DNA of 64,000 bases from Galbula dea (taxonomy: Eukaryota > Chordata > Aves > Piciformes > Galbulidae): contig VWZX01000897.1 of the NCBI GenBank assembly GCA_013399015.1, forward strand, positions 1-64,000. The letters are read 5' to 3'. How positions within the stretch are numbered: position 1 is the stretch's first letter; the number at the start of each line of letters is the position of its first letter. The notes beneath the pieces are model-generated. The model saw only the letters and a program-made list of their open reading frames with translations, made no database searches and was not told the DNA's origin. The position numbers and the translations under genes were made by a program. This document shows, piece by piece, positions 1 to 12,800 of the stretch.

Positions 1-275
1 TGTGTTGTAATTCCAGCAGACATCAGGGAAATTGAAAACCCCTCACAAGAATAAGGGCACGTGAGTTGGCTATCTCACCCAGTCTGTCATCCAGTCTGTC
101 ACCACTGGACAGATTTTGTCTATACAACACAGTAACTCTGCAGGTGCTTCTGTGCATTCTTTTCATTTACCTTCATGTCAAGCAGGTGAAGCACAGAGTT
201 ATCTTCCCATTATACACAATCTTCTGATTTACCCACCTTTAAGTCAGTACATTTTTATAAAATTTAAAAAATTTA
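1..275. other. Flank downstream of CYP2U1, no gene seen
   Basis: AT-rich unique-looking sequence. No exon, RNA gene or repeat was recognised. It lies 3' of the CYP2U1 poly(A) region, on the side where HADH would be expected from vertebrate gene order, but no HADH-like coding segment is visible. Confidence 0.5.
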
Positions 276-355
276 ACAAGGACAAGTGCTGGGTTCTGCA
301 CTTGGGTAGGGCCAACCCAAAAACAACTTATCATCTGGGGAACTGGCTCTGGCAC
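276..355 (+). repeat. CR1 LINE fragment, plus orientation
   Basis: The plus-strand translation contains the CR1 reverse-transcriptase-like run KCWVLHLGRANPK, typical of the C-terminal part of CR1 ORF2. Only about 80 bp remain. It abuts a longer CR1 piece in the opposite orientation, so two insertions or an internal inversion are possible. It carries no intact coding capacity. Confidence 0.6.
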
Positions 356-993
356 CCTCAATGGGAAAAAAAATTTCTTGTATTCACATGGAACCTCCTA
401 TGCTTCAGCTTACAGCCATTGCCTCGTCCTGTCACTGGGCTTCACTGAGAAGAGCCCGACTCCATCCTCCTGACATACACCCTTCACATATTTAAAAGCA
501 TAGATAAGGTCACCCCTTAGTCTCCTCTTCTCCAAGCTAAAGAGACCCAGCTCCCTCAGCCTTTCCTCAGAAGGAAGATATTCCAGCCCCTTCAGCATCT
601 CTGTGGCTCTGTGCTGGACTCTTTCCAGCAGTTCCCTATCCTTCCCTCCAGAACTGGACACAAGATTCTAGATGTGGCCTCACCAGGGTAAAGAGGAAGA
701 AGAACCTCTCTTGACCTACTAACCACATCCCTTCTAATTCACTCCAGAATCCCATTGGCCCTCCTGGCCACAAGAGCACACTGCTGGCTCATGCTCATCC
801 TTCCATCCACCAAGACCCCCAGATCCCTTTCCCCTTCACTGCTCTCCAACAGCTCAGCCCCCAACCTATACTGATCCATGGGTTGGTCTTTCCCAGGTGC
901 AAGACTCAACACTTGGCCTTGTTGAATCTCATTAAATGTCTCCCTGCCCAACTCTCCAGCCTGTCTAAGTCTCGCTGAATGGCAGCACAACCC
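356..993 (-). repeat. CR1 LINE fragment, minus orientation
   Basis: The minus-strand translation gives broken CR1 ORF2 C-terminal segments, for example RELLERVQHRATEMLKGLEY and LGLFSLEKRRLRGDLIYAFK. The same sequence recurs, with a piece missing, in the copy at 23664-24395, so both belong to one subfamily. Frame breaks and truncation at both ends make this a dead copy. Boundaries are approximate. Confidence 0.85.
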
Positions 994-1174
994 TAACTAA
1001 CCCGGAGTTAGTGCCGGAGCTGGTACCGCTTTCTTGCCTCAGTGAAATCAAGGAGCCTCACCTCCTTCACTCCTCATACACAGTTATTTTTCACCATCTT
1101 CTCACTCAAAAGCCTTCTCATAGCACAAGCTTAGTCAACAAGTGGAACTCATTAAAATGACAACACAAAGCTGT

Positions 1175-3673
1175 CAGACACTTGAGAATTACTTTATTAA
1201 AAATAAAATTGCACTGAAGCAAAGTCTTAAGTCCTTTTTGGAAACACAGACATTTTTGGCATTCAGAAATCTATCACTTCTATCAACATGTATTTTTCAG
1301 TAAGGCATTTGAGATGCTTTCTCTGCTAAAAAAAAGGGGAGGGGAAAGAGACATCAAATCAAATCTGTGACATTTGATTATAGGTATCACCAAACCCCAC
1401 ATCTCAAGGTAATTTCAAAGGACGGTTTTCAAAGGTGACACTTTAAACTAAACTCAGCAGGCAAAATGAGCACAAATGTACAATTCCACATATTAGGGGA
1501 TTATATGAATTGTGTCTTCTTTGGAACCTGTTAAAAAAATCCAAAACCAAACAAACAAAACCCTAAAGTGCTTTTCTTATGTGTCCCCATAGGTATTACT
1601 ATAGAAGCAATCAGTTGCACACCAACATCATTATGGTGCTTCAACAGGCATTTCAACAGAGAGATAAATATTATCTGCACTTCATTTTAGCTTTGCAATT
1701 AAGCATATACCTTTTTAAGGCTTTCCAGACAGAAGTCCCAACTGTATAGAACCTATTTATTCCTTGGATAACACAAAGTTAAAGAAATAAGTGCTTATTA
1801 CTCCAGCCCTGACATGTCAACTTCTAGTGCAAGTTTAATAGCACTGATACCAAACTCATCTCTTACTGTGCCAATTTTATACAAAGCAAAAATTTAACAC
1901 AGGCATGGGTTAACCTATAAAGTCAAAAGTTAGCCTGTTGAAGAACTGGAAGTTCTCACACAAACAGTGAGATACCTGACTAACCAATACTTCATTCAGA
2001 AATGAAGGCACTCTGTTATTCAAAACAGGTAACAGAAACCTTAATTTAAACCCCAAATTACTATTTTACAGTCTCTGCTAGGCACAACCTGGCTCTTAAA
2101 ACTTCAAGTCAAAAAATGAAAAAAACCAGAAGTTAATTTAAGAGCTGATTCTTCTTTTACAATGTAGGTTTAGTTTCTGCTATGGAATACCCAGTTCTAC
2201 CTTCCAGTCAATTCCATGTTCCAGTCTTGACACCCTGACATCAGAAGGACTGCTAGTATTTGGGAGATCTCCAAAGAGGGGGCAAAAATGCTTCCTTAAA
2301 AGAGCACAGATGGACCTTTTTCATGGCATTTGAAAGTCTGCCAGATCAAAAGTTGTATGAAGAGATTTAAGGGTGATCAAGAACATTTATTTGAAGGTTA
2401 ATTGTTCCATGTCCCCCAAAAGATCTCTTCTGATGTTTGGCAAGACTGAATGCCCCCACCCGAAACACCTAACAATAGGCTTCCTGGGCAGCTGGCTTGA
2501 CAGTGAACAGCACTAGAATTTTGTATGTGAAAAAAGTAATAATCCACTAATATTGTATGAACTACAGATCTTTTAACTCCATATGGAAGATAAAAAAAAG
2601 CCTTTATGTTCAAACCTCAGGTTTGTCAGATTCCTCATGTTCCACACCTAGGATGTGTGAACACCATCTGTTGTGCCGTATCGATGCCCTGTTTGAGGTA
2701 AGACTCCAGTTCCCAAAGCCAAACAGGTTGTGGCAGTCCTGTCCACACTGCCTGTGAATGAAATGTGAATTATAATGCAAGCCCCAACTCCAGGATTATG
2801 CATGTAGAGTCCAGACTGCAGCCACTGATGTGGAGAAAACAGCCAACGCAAAGTGGCAGCACGCACATCATCTTGAGGATCTGCTTGGCACCAGAGAGAA
2901 CATACTTCTGCTTCCTGTTAGAGAAATCTGCTCCCATTTATATTCTAAGAGAAAACATCTGCATCCAGATGGTGCCCTCTCCTTTTACATCCAAAACATG
3001 GTGTTTTCAAGGATTCATTTGGCCTCCAAGCCTGGCTGTTCAGAATTGGTATCTGCTTGGTTGTAGAGAGCTCTGATAGCCAACAATGTTTGGATCCTGG
3101 AATCCAGACTGATTCAATTCAGTCTACATCTCCGAGTTACTTGCAAGAAGAATCCTCCAAGAAGTGTCATTTAGCCATTTCCAAAAAGTACCTGCCATCA
3201 TTTAAGCTCAGTTATAGTGTTTCTTTACACGAAAAGTGCTAACAACCTCTCATTCATCAGTCCCTTAGGTATTAGACAAGGCCCTTCACTCACTTGGCAA
3301 ATTAAATGTTTACATACTGCTTATAACAAGAGAGCAATTACTGTTTGCTAAAGCACTGACAGATGTTGTGGATCTCCTATGATCCTATGACCATTCTCCC
3401 ATGATAAACATTTGACAAACTGACAGTAAGATCTTATAGTCAGGGGGCCCAGGAATTTTGAGCATCAAATTGGAAAGTATGCTGTCAGTTCATCTGTGGA
3501 ATGCAACAGCTGACAAATCTTCTCTCTCCAGCAGTCTAAATGGACCATTCTCACTAAGAAAGCCTATGCAGTTGGTGATTTTCTGGGAAGAAAGTAACAG
3601 AATAAACTGGAAACAAAATACAGTTGGCCTTTAAAAGTGCAGTATTTCTTTGCTTAACCTTTTTGGATGTTTC
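1175..3673 (-). other. CYP2U1: Presumed CYP2U1 3' UTR, about 2.5 kb
   Basis: AT-rich sequence between the CYP2U1 stop codon and the candidate poly(A) signal. It contains no recognisable repeat and no coding exon; the short ORFs on both strands have no recognisable domains. An A/C-only tract lies at 1541-1563. The whole stretch is assigned to the UTR by inference from the poly(A) signal, and shorter isoforms ending near 2386 or 1756 are equally compatible. Confidence 0.45.
1193..1198 (-). terminator. CYP2U1: Candidate poly(A) signal of CYP2U1
   Basis: The minus strand reads AATAAA here. A U/GU-rich stretch (TTTGTGTTGTC) follows about 25-40 nt downstream, as expected for a cleavage site near 1170-1180. 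Other AATAAA hexamers in the presumed 3' UTR lie at 1756-1761 and 2386-2391. The distal one was chosen because of the GU-rich element, and transcript data could move the end. Confidence 0.5.
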
Positions 3674-3852
3674 TTATTTCTTCAAAGCTATTATATTGAA
3701 TGGACATGGAGCTAAAGTCAGACCAAACCTTCCCTCCATAGATGGTTTTGCAGCATTTTCAGGGTACATAAAGGTAAAACTTTGCATTAGACTTGCAAAA
3801 ATTAAGAACAGCTCCATTTTTGCCAACTGCTCTCCCATGCACACACGTTTAC
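3674..3852 (-). CDS. CYP2U1: CYP2U1 exon 5 (haem-binding loop to stop)
   Basis: The acceptor reads TTCTTTAG immediately before the exon. The exon completes Gly469 and encodes KRVCMGEQLAKMELFL, which holds the axial Cys473, then the L-helix and the C-terminal strands (GRFGLTLAPCPFN). It ends at TAA after a Lys-Lys C terminus. 179 nt. The reading frame continues exactly from exon 4. Confidence 0.96.
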
Positions 3853-6800
3853 CTAAAGAACAGTTAGAAGAGATGTATTACTGGGTTGGTACTGGCAATC
3901 CATTTGCTAACACACACACAACTCCTGTGCTAACATAGTCCAAACACAGAAAAGGTCAAGCTACCATTAAGCTATCAGCTCTGAAGCTTTGGTCTCCCAT
4001 ATTTGAGTCTAAGCCTCACCCAGCTGTAATGCTACATGTCAGCAGCATTTACATCCATAGCAGAAGTATTCAAAGGACAATTCATCTTTTCTCATTTGTG
4101 CCTGGCTACTGCAGACTTTAGGAACCCAACCCACTTTGGAAGCCACCAACTCTAATAATAAAACAAGTTCTGTAGTTGGTCCTGTGGGCAACTTTTACAT
4201 CTCATGCCTCCAAGGCTCTACACTTGAAACACCACCACTACCCCCAACCACCTGCTCCCTGCATGTGGATATCTTACCCATTCCAAAAGGAATGAATGCC
4301 TCTTTCTTAATCAGTTGGCCATTTTCATCCAGAAATCTTGATGGCTGAAATTCATCTGGTTTCTCCCAAATGTTAGGATCTCTGTGTACTGACCACAAGT
4401 TGGGCACGATCACACTGCCTTTAGGAATAGTATATCCCTGCAGCACTTCAAACAAAAGCACAGAGACAAGGATCTGACTGTTAGAAGTAAACAGGAGAGA
4501 CTTATACTATTAAAAAGACAACTAGAAGACATCAGCAAAAATGATACAGAACCCTAGCTGTGGGCTGCACATGTAGCAGGAGCTTAAGGCTAAGCTGATC
4601 TCTGCTAGGCTGCTTGAGTCAGAATCATGCAGCTGGAAAGACATCAACTTACACCAACAGCTCCCTGTGGGGAAAAGGCAGCAGTAATCCTTTAAACTGC
4701 ACTCCATTGCATGGAAATGCTGTGACCCACTAGGTCCTTCCTGTTCCTGTGCTGTCCCAGAGCTCCAGCACAGCAAAGGTGAAGGTATGGAAGAGGGACA
4801 GGTTTTGAATTGGTATCACAAAAGGGTCTTGAAGCAACTCATCTCATTTCAGCTTGTTGCACCTCACTGTTCAGCATGCCCAAAACGTTTAATGAAGTAG
4901 AGCAGTTCAGTAGGGAGTCTGAAAGCCAAGTATTGCTGTCTCCCACTTACTTTAGCCAGTGTTCAGCTGTGTTGATGAAAGCATCCAGCCAACAGGATGA
5001 CTTGGGAAAGGGTATTTATTACTGCTTTCTGTAGAGGCAGAGCTCAATGGTATAAACATTTCAAGCTTTAGCAAACCAAATGCTCCCAGTTGATGCTTTC
5101 AGACCTCTGTGTCAGATGGCCAAAACCAACTCTGCTGTTTCAGGTACACAGGTGGAGTCTCAGCTGCCAGCTACCACTAGGCATATCAGTCAACACAGGC
5201 TGAGCCCCAGAAAAGAAATCACTCTAAATTAGAAAACCTCTGGATGTTAGGTCAGACAAGCTGCTAAAACAGGAGTATATCAGGCCCACCTATAAATGGT
5301 GTTTTACATGCTTGAGTTACATGTCTAATACATAAAGGAGGTCTTGGTACATTCTCCCAAAAGAAACACTGTATTAGCAAGTGTCTGCAGATGCTTACCA
5401 GCAGTTTCTGAGGCCATTCGAGGAATAGAAAGGGGAACAACTGCAGTCATCCTCTGCACTTCCATAATGGTTGCCTCTGTGAAGGGCATTTGAGCCTTGT
5501 AGGTAAGAGAGGGAACTTTGTCACGTCCTAGAACAGCTTCAATTTCTGCATGAACCTTCTCTATTCAAAGGGAGGATGAAAAATAAGAAAGATGCACAAT
5601 ATGTGAGAAGACATCAGCTCAATTTCATCTGCCTGTGCTTCACTGTTTACACAGATTTGTCAGAAATGACAAGACATGTGAACCCTAGCAGAAACATCAA
5701 CATAAGGACTCAGGTAAGAACAAAACAACCCAGCACAATCTTGACCACTGTCAAGGGTGAAGCTACTAAGATGACAGATATTGCTAGAACTTCAGCACTG
5801 GAAAAGTACAGGAAGAGTTCTGCTTCAGCTCCAAATGCATTCACAATCTCACTTTAAGAGTTTAACTCCACAGTAAGTAGAATGGTGAAAACAAGCTTCT
5901 GGCCTGCACTAAAAAAAGGAACAAAAGGAGACTAGAGGCAGTGTGTGCCTGAGCTGGCCGCTCTCCCTGCACAGACCTAGTTCTCAGAACTGGGAAAGCT
6001 GGTGAAGAGGTGAGAAAGCTTTTCATGCAGCTGCTTTAGACACTCCATTCTGGAGCAGCAGTTCTGGTGCTGTTATGGCAAGTGTTGAAGCCACAAGTGT
6101 TTAACTTGTTCTTGCTGCTTCCTACTTTCTATTCACAGGACCTAAACTCAGCTATTTGCCAGTTCCCCCAAAAGGCAGCAGCAGATGCTCCTTCCCCCAC
6201 ACAGACCATCTGCAAAGGAAAAAACAGAAGTTAAGGAGCTTTTCTCTCCTCTCAGTCATGTAAGGCACAGTGTCAACTATTTGTTTGCCCTTTTCATCTC
6301 ACTAAAGGCTCAGCATGCAAGTCATTCTCTTCAGAGAAGTTTCCAAGATGCAAGATTTGCTTCACCCACATAGAGGGTGATATGCCTTTTCTTCCAAGTA
6401 CCTTGGAATCAGGCTACACAGCAAAAGACAAGCTTGAAAGAGAAAATGAATCTTTAATCAAAAATCACAGAAGTCACTTTTTACCCCTGATAGCCTGAAT
6501 ACTTTGTGGTTGTCCTGCTTGTCTTTTCCACGATTCACAATCCAGGCTGCTACCACTTCGAGGGTTTGCTTCTTTCTCTTCTTAGAGCTGATTCAAGATC
6601 AAATAAAAGCTCAATGCAAAAAGTTTCTCTGTTTTCAGTGGAGCATTCAGAAACACTCTATGTTCTGTGTTCAATGAACAGCTGCTGCCACCTTCTGGGC
6701 TTACTACAAAAACAACTTCTCATGTGAGAAGCACGGTAAAAAATACCTCGATAGCAAGGGATTTGCTAACGGTGCAGCTCTTGAATACCTGAGGTTTTCC

Positions 6801-9800
6801 TGCTCTTTTTAATGACACATCATAGCCCTGTACTCAGGTATGCATGGCCACAGTAATTGAGACAAGTAAAGTAAAGTAAAGATGAAAAACTTATGCAAAC
6901 TGTCTCATGCCAAATGCATTTTACACCAGCATTTTATCCTGAACATTTCTTCTGTGTTTGTAAAGACATGTGGAGCTCTACAGAAAGCAGCCAGACTGTT
7001 GCTCACATTACCAGCTGCAGGCTTCAAAGAGGACCTAGGGAGGTGATTCTGCCTCTCTATTCTGCCCTCGTGAGGCCCCATCTGGAGAACTGCAGCCAGC
7101 TCTGGGCTCCTCAGCATAGAAAAGATGTGGACCTGTTAGAGCGAGTCCAGAGTTGGGCCACAAAGATGGTCAGAGGGCTGGAGCACCTCCCCTGTGAGGA
7201 CAGGCTGAAGGAGTTGGGGTTGTTCAGCCTGGAGAGGAGAAGGCTTTGAGAGGACCTTAATGCCTAAAGGGGGATTAAAGATAGAAGGGGAGAGACTTTT
7301 CAGCTGGTCAGACTGCAACAGGACATGGGGGAATGGCTACAAGCTGAAGGAGAGAAGGTTTAGGCTAGAGATTAGAAGGGGGTTCTTTACTCAGAGGGTG
7401 GTGAGGCACTGGAACAGGTTGCCCAGAGAGGTTGTGGAGGCCACATCCCTGGCAGTGTTTAAGGCCAGGCTGGATGTGGCCCTGGATGACCTGGTCTAGT
7501 GCATGTGGTGTTCCCTGCCCATGGCAGGGGGGTTGGAGCTAGGTGATCTTTAAGGTCCCTTCCAACTTGAGCCATTCTATGATTCCATGATCATGTTAGC
7601 TCCACTCCAGTTCATACATTTAAAAATCTCATGAATCTTCAGATGTGAAGGACCAAAAACAAAGCAGGAAACAAACTAAACCAAATCCTCCCCCGTGTCT
7701 CCCTGTATGCACGGGCACACACACACACAACTCCCCCACCTGTGGACCCCCACTCTTCTCTTTCTCCTCTGTAAAAGGCAACACTGGCTTCCACACAAAT
7801 AAATTCTGATTTTTAACCCTGACAGACCTTCATCTTCTTTCCATGTCTGGAACATTTGCTATTGCTAGAAGTTACCCAAATCAGTCACTTCCTTTAGGGG
7901 ATGAAAGAAACATTAACAAGAAGAAACCAAAGCAAACCAAAACCAACCAAACAACAGACGCCCATACATAATCCCCAGGCAATTCCCAGGTTACATGAGG
8001 GATGGGATACTAGAAGTAGGAGATTTACATTACATAGTTAAGTGATACACTCTGGACTACTAATTTATTTGTATTGTTTGACAACAGCCACAGCATAAGG
8101 AAAGGGGAAATCAGAGAGAGGCAACAAAACTGTTGAGAGATCAGCAGAGGGGAGAAAAATGACTAGCACATACACGTACAGGACCTCTTCCAGTAGGGAA
8201 AAGGGTTCAAAAAACCCCAAACACAAAAACCTTATACATCTCATAACATATTTAACTGATGTAACCACATTATCAAGTCAAGCAGTGATAAGACAACCAT
8301 TCAAAATAGAAAAATGAGATTTTATTTTACCTTTGTCCCTAGTGGACTCTCTCCCCCCCATCGTGAACTGATGCCTCATTTTGCAATCTTTGCTCAACAA
8401 TCTGGTTGACTTTGTGCAATAAACTATGATCTTGACCTATTTAAAATGATTATTCCAGACAGATAGGTGCTGTAAACAAGTCTCTATTTGATGTTTGCAA
8501 AGTGGCTGCAGCACATGAAAACCACAAGCTCAAACACCTGATAAAAGTATTCCAGATTCATATGGTTCCTGCATAATTTGAGGTTTAACTTTCTTTGCTC
8601 CAAGTTAGCAACAACTCTGGGCAAAGCAGTGGTCTCTTGGGGAAACGTTTCACCACTGTAAACTGAGGCAGAATTACCTAAGTAGAATCTATCCATCCTG
8701 CCAAGTTTTCCAGTCCACTTATACCCAACAATCTTCCCAGTGGAAATCAGTTCCTAAGCAGGACTTCAGCAGAAGCTGCTAATAAATTAATAAATCAATT
8801 GCTTTATTTTTCTTACATTTGCTAAATAGTACTAAGGAAAACTCTGGCTCTGCAACCACAGCTACTGCAACAAGACTCAGTACAGAAAAATATTTAACCA
8901 GAATTAACTTTAAGTCTTTGGTGACAGAAATTTATCCTAAGAAGTCCTGACATCCAACTCTAGCAAGCACCATTTTAATAGTGTAACCTCTCCAACACCA
9001 CTGGTGTTTTTCATAGCCACAAAAATCTACAAGTCATTTTGTAGAACTCTTCCACAAAGAGTAACCAGGTCATAGCACAATCAAATAATCTGGGTTGCAA
9101 TGAACTTCTGGAGGTCATCTGATCTAAACTCCTACTCAAAGTCAAGTCATCTGCCAAGTCAGATCCAACTCTGAGGGGTAGATCAGATTACGCAGGGTCA
9201 TACCCCCTGGAGTTCTGAATACTTCCAAAGCTGGAGATTCTGTTAACTCTTGGGGCAATCTGTTGCACTTCTTGATATCTTCACAGGGCATCTTTTTTTC
9301 CTAGTATCTGATCAGAATTTTCTTGTTGCAGACTCTGCTGCTTCTCTTCCCTCCACGACACACCTCAGAAACTGCCTCCATCCTCTTAGCATCTTCCAAT
9401 AAGGTAGTTGTAGACAACATAAGGTCTCCTCTCAGTCATTCTTCCCTAACACTCAAGCCCAGTTCCTTCTGTCTTTCCTCTGGGGCCATGTCTTTTCCCC
9501 TCCCCTCATCAGCAACCTACCCAACTGCCATGACCACTGCAGACTGATGGTGAGAGGCCTTGCAAGACACTAACCGACTGGCACCACGTACTTATCCAAG
9601 GCCAATTGGCTTAAGCTGCCTCTAATTTGATCTTCCTCTACAGTGGGCAGTGCTCCACTTCCCCAGACTCTGCCACTAGCCTCTAAAACCTCCCTGCTTG
9701 GGAAGGCATCAAGGCAGACCTTATTTCATGTATCACTGCTACAGGCCTGGAACGCCACAGTCACCGAAGCTTTTGAAACGTGCTAAGGTTCCCAGGAATT

Positions 9801-12800
9801 GCTTGGGATAGATAAAGCTCTCCCAAAAGAGAAGAAATGCACATGCTAAAGGAGCACTAACCTAGAGATCAGAGCAGGACAGCAGACTGTCTGATCACAT
9901 ATCAACCTTTCAAATTCCATGTACTCACATACTATTTAGACTCCAAATGATTTCTCTGCTGTCACTGTTTGCTTCTGTTCCTGCAGATCCATCTAGAGCT
10001 TTACAGCCTGGAAGAAAACACCTGGAATAAAAGTAGTCTTACCTTGTACTTCTGGATAGAGAGACATGTAGAGCAGGCACCACAGTAATGTGTTGGATGT
10101 AGTGTCTGTGCCTGCAATGAAGAGGTCACCAATGATAAAAAACAGGTAGTCTTCATTAAAGCTGCTCTCCTTGTTGTTCTTCTCTTCTTCTGCATGGATG
10201 AAGTACATATCAATGAAATCCCGAGGCCTTGCTGCATCCAGTGTATCCTTGTGCTGTGCAATGATTTTCTTTAGGAAAGCAGTAATATCTAACTCTGTTT
10301 TCCTAAGCTCCCAGAAAGGCCCAAAGGGAAGGTAGTACAGCCAAGGGCAGATATTGACCAGCATCATGTAGCTGTTGACACTTAGCTCCAGTGCCCGGGC
10401 CATGTTCTTCAGCATGGTCTTGAACTCAACATCTTCGTAGTTGAAACGCTTGCCGAAGGCCATGGAGCAGATCACGTTGGACACCGCGTTGCGGATGATG
10501 GGAAAGGGATTGAAGGAATCCTTGCCATGCTTCAGCATTTCCTCCTTTATAAACTTCAGCTCCTCAATGATTTTGGGCTCTAAGCTGTGTCTTCCTACTC
10601 CAAAATGACGCAGTGTTGAGAGAGAGAATTTCCTCTGTTGCTTCCAGACTGGGCCGTAAGGTGCAAAAATAACCCCTGAAAGAGAAGGAGAGAGTCTGAA
10701 ACCAAAATGCTGTTTTCAAAGAAATAGTTAGACAGGTCTGCAACCCAAGAGCCAGAAGAGAAGGAAATGATACATGGCAAATCTATCCCAAGCACTGGGC
10801 TAGGAGCTAAAGGAAGAACACAAGGTTCTTCACAGTAGCTTTGGGAAATCCTGTCCTTCCTATTCCCAGTCAGTGAAAGAATCATAGGATTGCCAGAGTT
10901 GGAAGGATCTTGAAGATCATCTAGTTCAAACCCCCCTGCCTGGCAGGGACACCATCCGCTAGATCAGGTTGCCCAGGGCCCCATCCAACCTTGTCTTAAA
11001 AGCTTCCAGGGATGAGGCTTCCACAACCTCTCTGGGCAACCCCTTCCACTGTCTAACCACCCTAACAGTGAAGAACTTCTTCCTAATGTCTAATCTAAAC
11101 CTACCCTCCTATAGCTTGCACCCATTTCCCCTGGTTCTATCACTGTCTGACCTCCTAAAAAGTTCTTCCCCAGCTTTCTTGTAGGCCCCCTTCAGATACT
11201 GGAAGGCCACAAGAAGGTCTCCTCAGAGCCTTCTCTTCTCCAGACTGAACAATCCCAACTCTCTCAGTCTGTCCTCATAGGAGAGGTGCTCCAGTCCTCT
11301 GACCATTCTCCTGGCCCTTCTCTGGCCTCGCTCCAGCACTTCCAATATAGAAATGTAACAGTTACATTAATAGTTTTATTAGTCTTTGCAAGACACAAAC
11401 AGATGGAGAAAAGGTACTGCAGATGCTTCATTACAAACTAGAACAATTCTGCAGGAACTATAGCTTTGGCACATATGTTAGCTACAGCCTTTTCTCCTCA
11501 GTGTCCTCAGACACAAACTCCTTCAGAGAGGCTGAACAGAATAAAGTGCAAACAGGTTTACACTTTTTTTTCCCTTTATGTTATACAAACTTCTCAATAC
11601 TGTTTGCATGAGGACATATTTCTATTATAAGCAAAGTTTTTCTTCAACTTATAACCAAGATACACAATACACATGCTGCAAACAGACTGGGAAGGTGAAG
11701 ACAGATGCAGAGTCACCTGGCAAAAACCTACTTGATTTGCATCTCAACAGTTTCAATGCCTCCAGGCACTTGTTCTACATGATTGTCTCATTATGAAACA
11801 CCTCTGAAATTAAATCCCTTAGCTTCAGGTATAAATATTGCTCATCTACAAACAGAAACATCCCTTTTGTTGAATTAACAGACCACACCAAAGATACAGC
11901 AGCATAACAAAATACACAACCACGGTTAACCTGAGAAAGCTTAAAGACATCAAAACACCAGCTAGTTCTGGGGTTGTTCTTCTAGTAAAGTGACACCACA
12001 TCTGGGTTTTTTCTGCAAATAAAAAGTTACTCTATAAAAGCAACATCAATTCTTCTGTCAACTACAGAGCTTGATGATAAATTTAAGAGAAAGAGGAATG
12101 GCCATAAGAAATAAGCCAAAGAAAGATGCACCATATTTTAATGCTTAACATTGCCAACATTTCTATTATGAATTATTGTTCATAGCCCCTCATGCATAAA
12201 GGAGAATAAACCAGTAAGAAATCTACAGCTAGGAACAGAAATCTGTAGATGTGCAAAGGAGGTAACTGTACTCAAAGTCCAGTGCAACATAAAGCTGGCA
12301 ACCCTTCTAGCCAGGCTTTCTGATTGCATTATCTACTCATAGTACTAACAACAGACCAAAGGACACCAGCACATGACCTAGTTTCAAAAAAGGCCTAAAC
12401 AAAAGAAGCAGAACATTAGGAAGAGTCAGAAGAAGCTGAGAATCAGCTGAACTTCATTGTCTCTGCATGCAGACATTCCTTAGGAAATCTATTCAAATGT
12501 CTGCTCCCTGACACTTCAAAAAGAGAACCAAAAACTGTTCAGATTCCCTTCCTCAAGTAATGTTTCCTGGCAGCACTGGTGTCCCCAGGTGGGGTAGGTG
12601 AAACACCAGGCTTATCTGGGGCAGAGTTTGGCCAACAACCAGCTTGGGTTTTCAGGGTTTGTGGTTAGGGTGGGGAAGAAATGTGGATTTCTTGGGGAAA
12701 AAAACAATCTTGTTATTATTTGTGTTCCACAACAAATATCTCCAAAACAAACCACATACCCACAATCTCTTCCCCTTCCTGTCATTAGGAAAAGTAGTAT

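Larger units (their letters stand above)
5561..10042 (-). other. CYP2U1: CYP2U1 intron 2
   Basis: 4.5-kb phase 1 intron. It holds a plus-strand CR1 copy (7025-7594), an older minus-strand CR1 copy (about 9085-9500), a GTAAA run near 6866-6880, a (CA)n run near 7717-7729 and an A/C-only tract at 7933-7955. The rest shows nothing recognisable. Confidence 0.8.
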
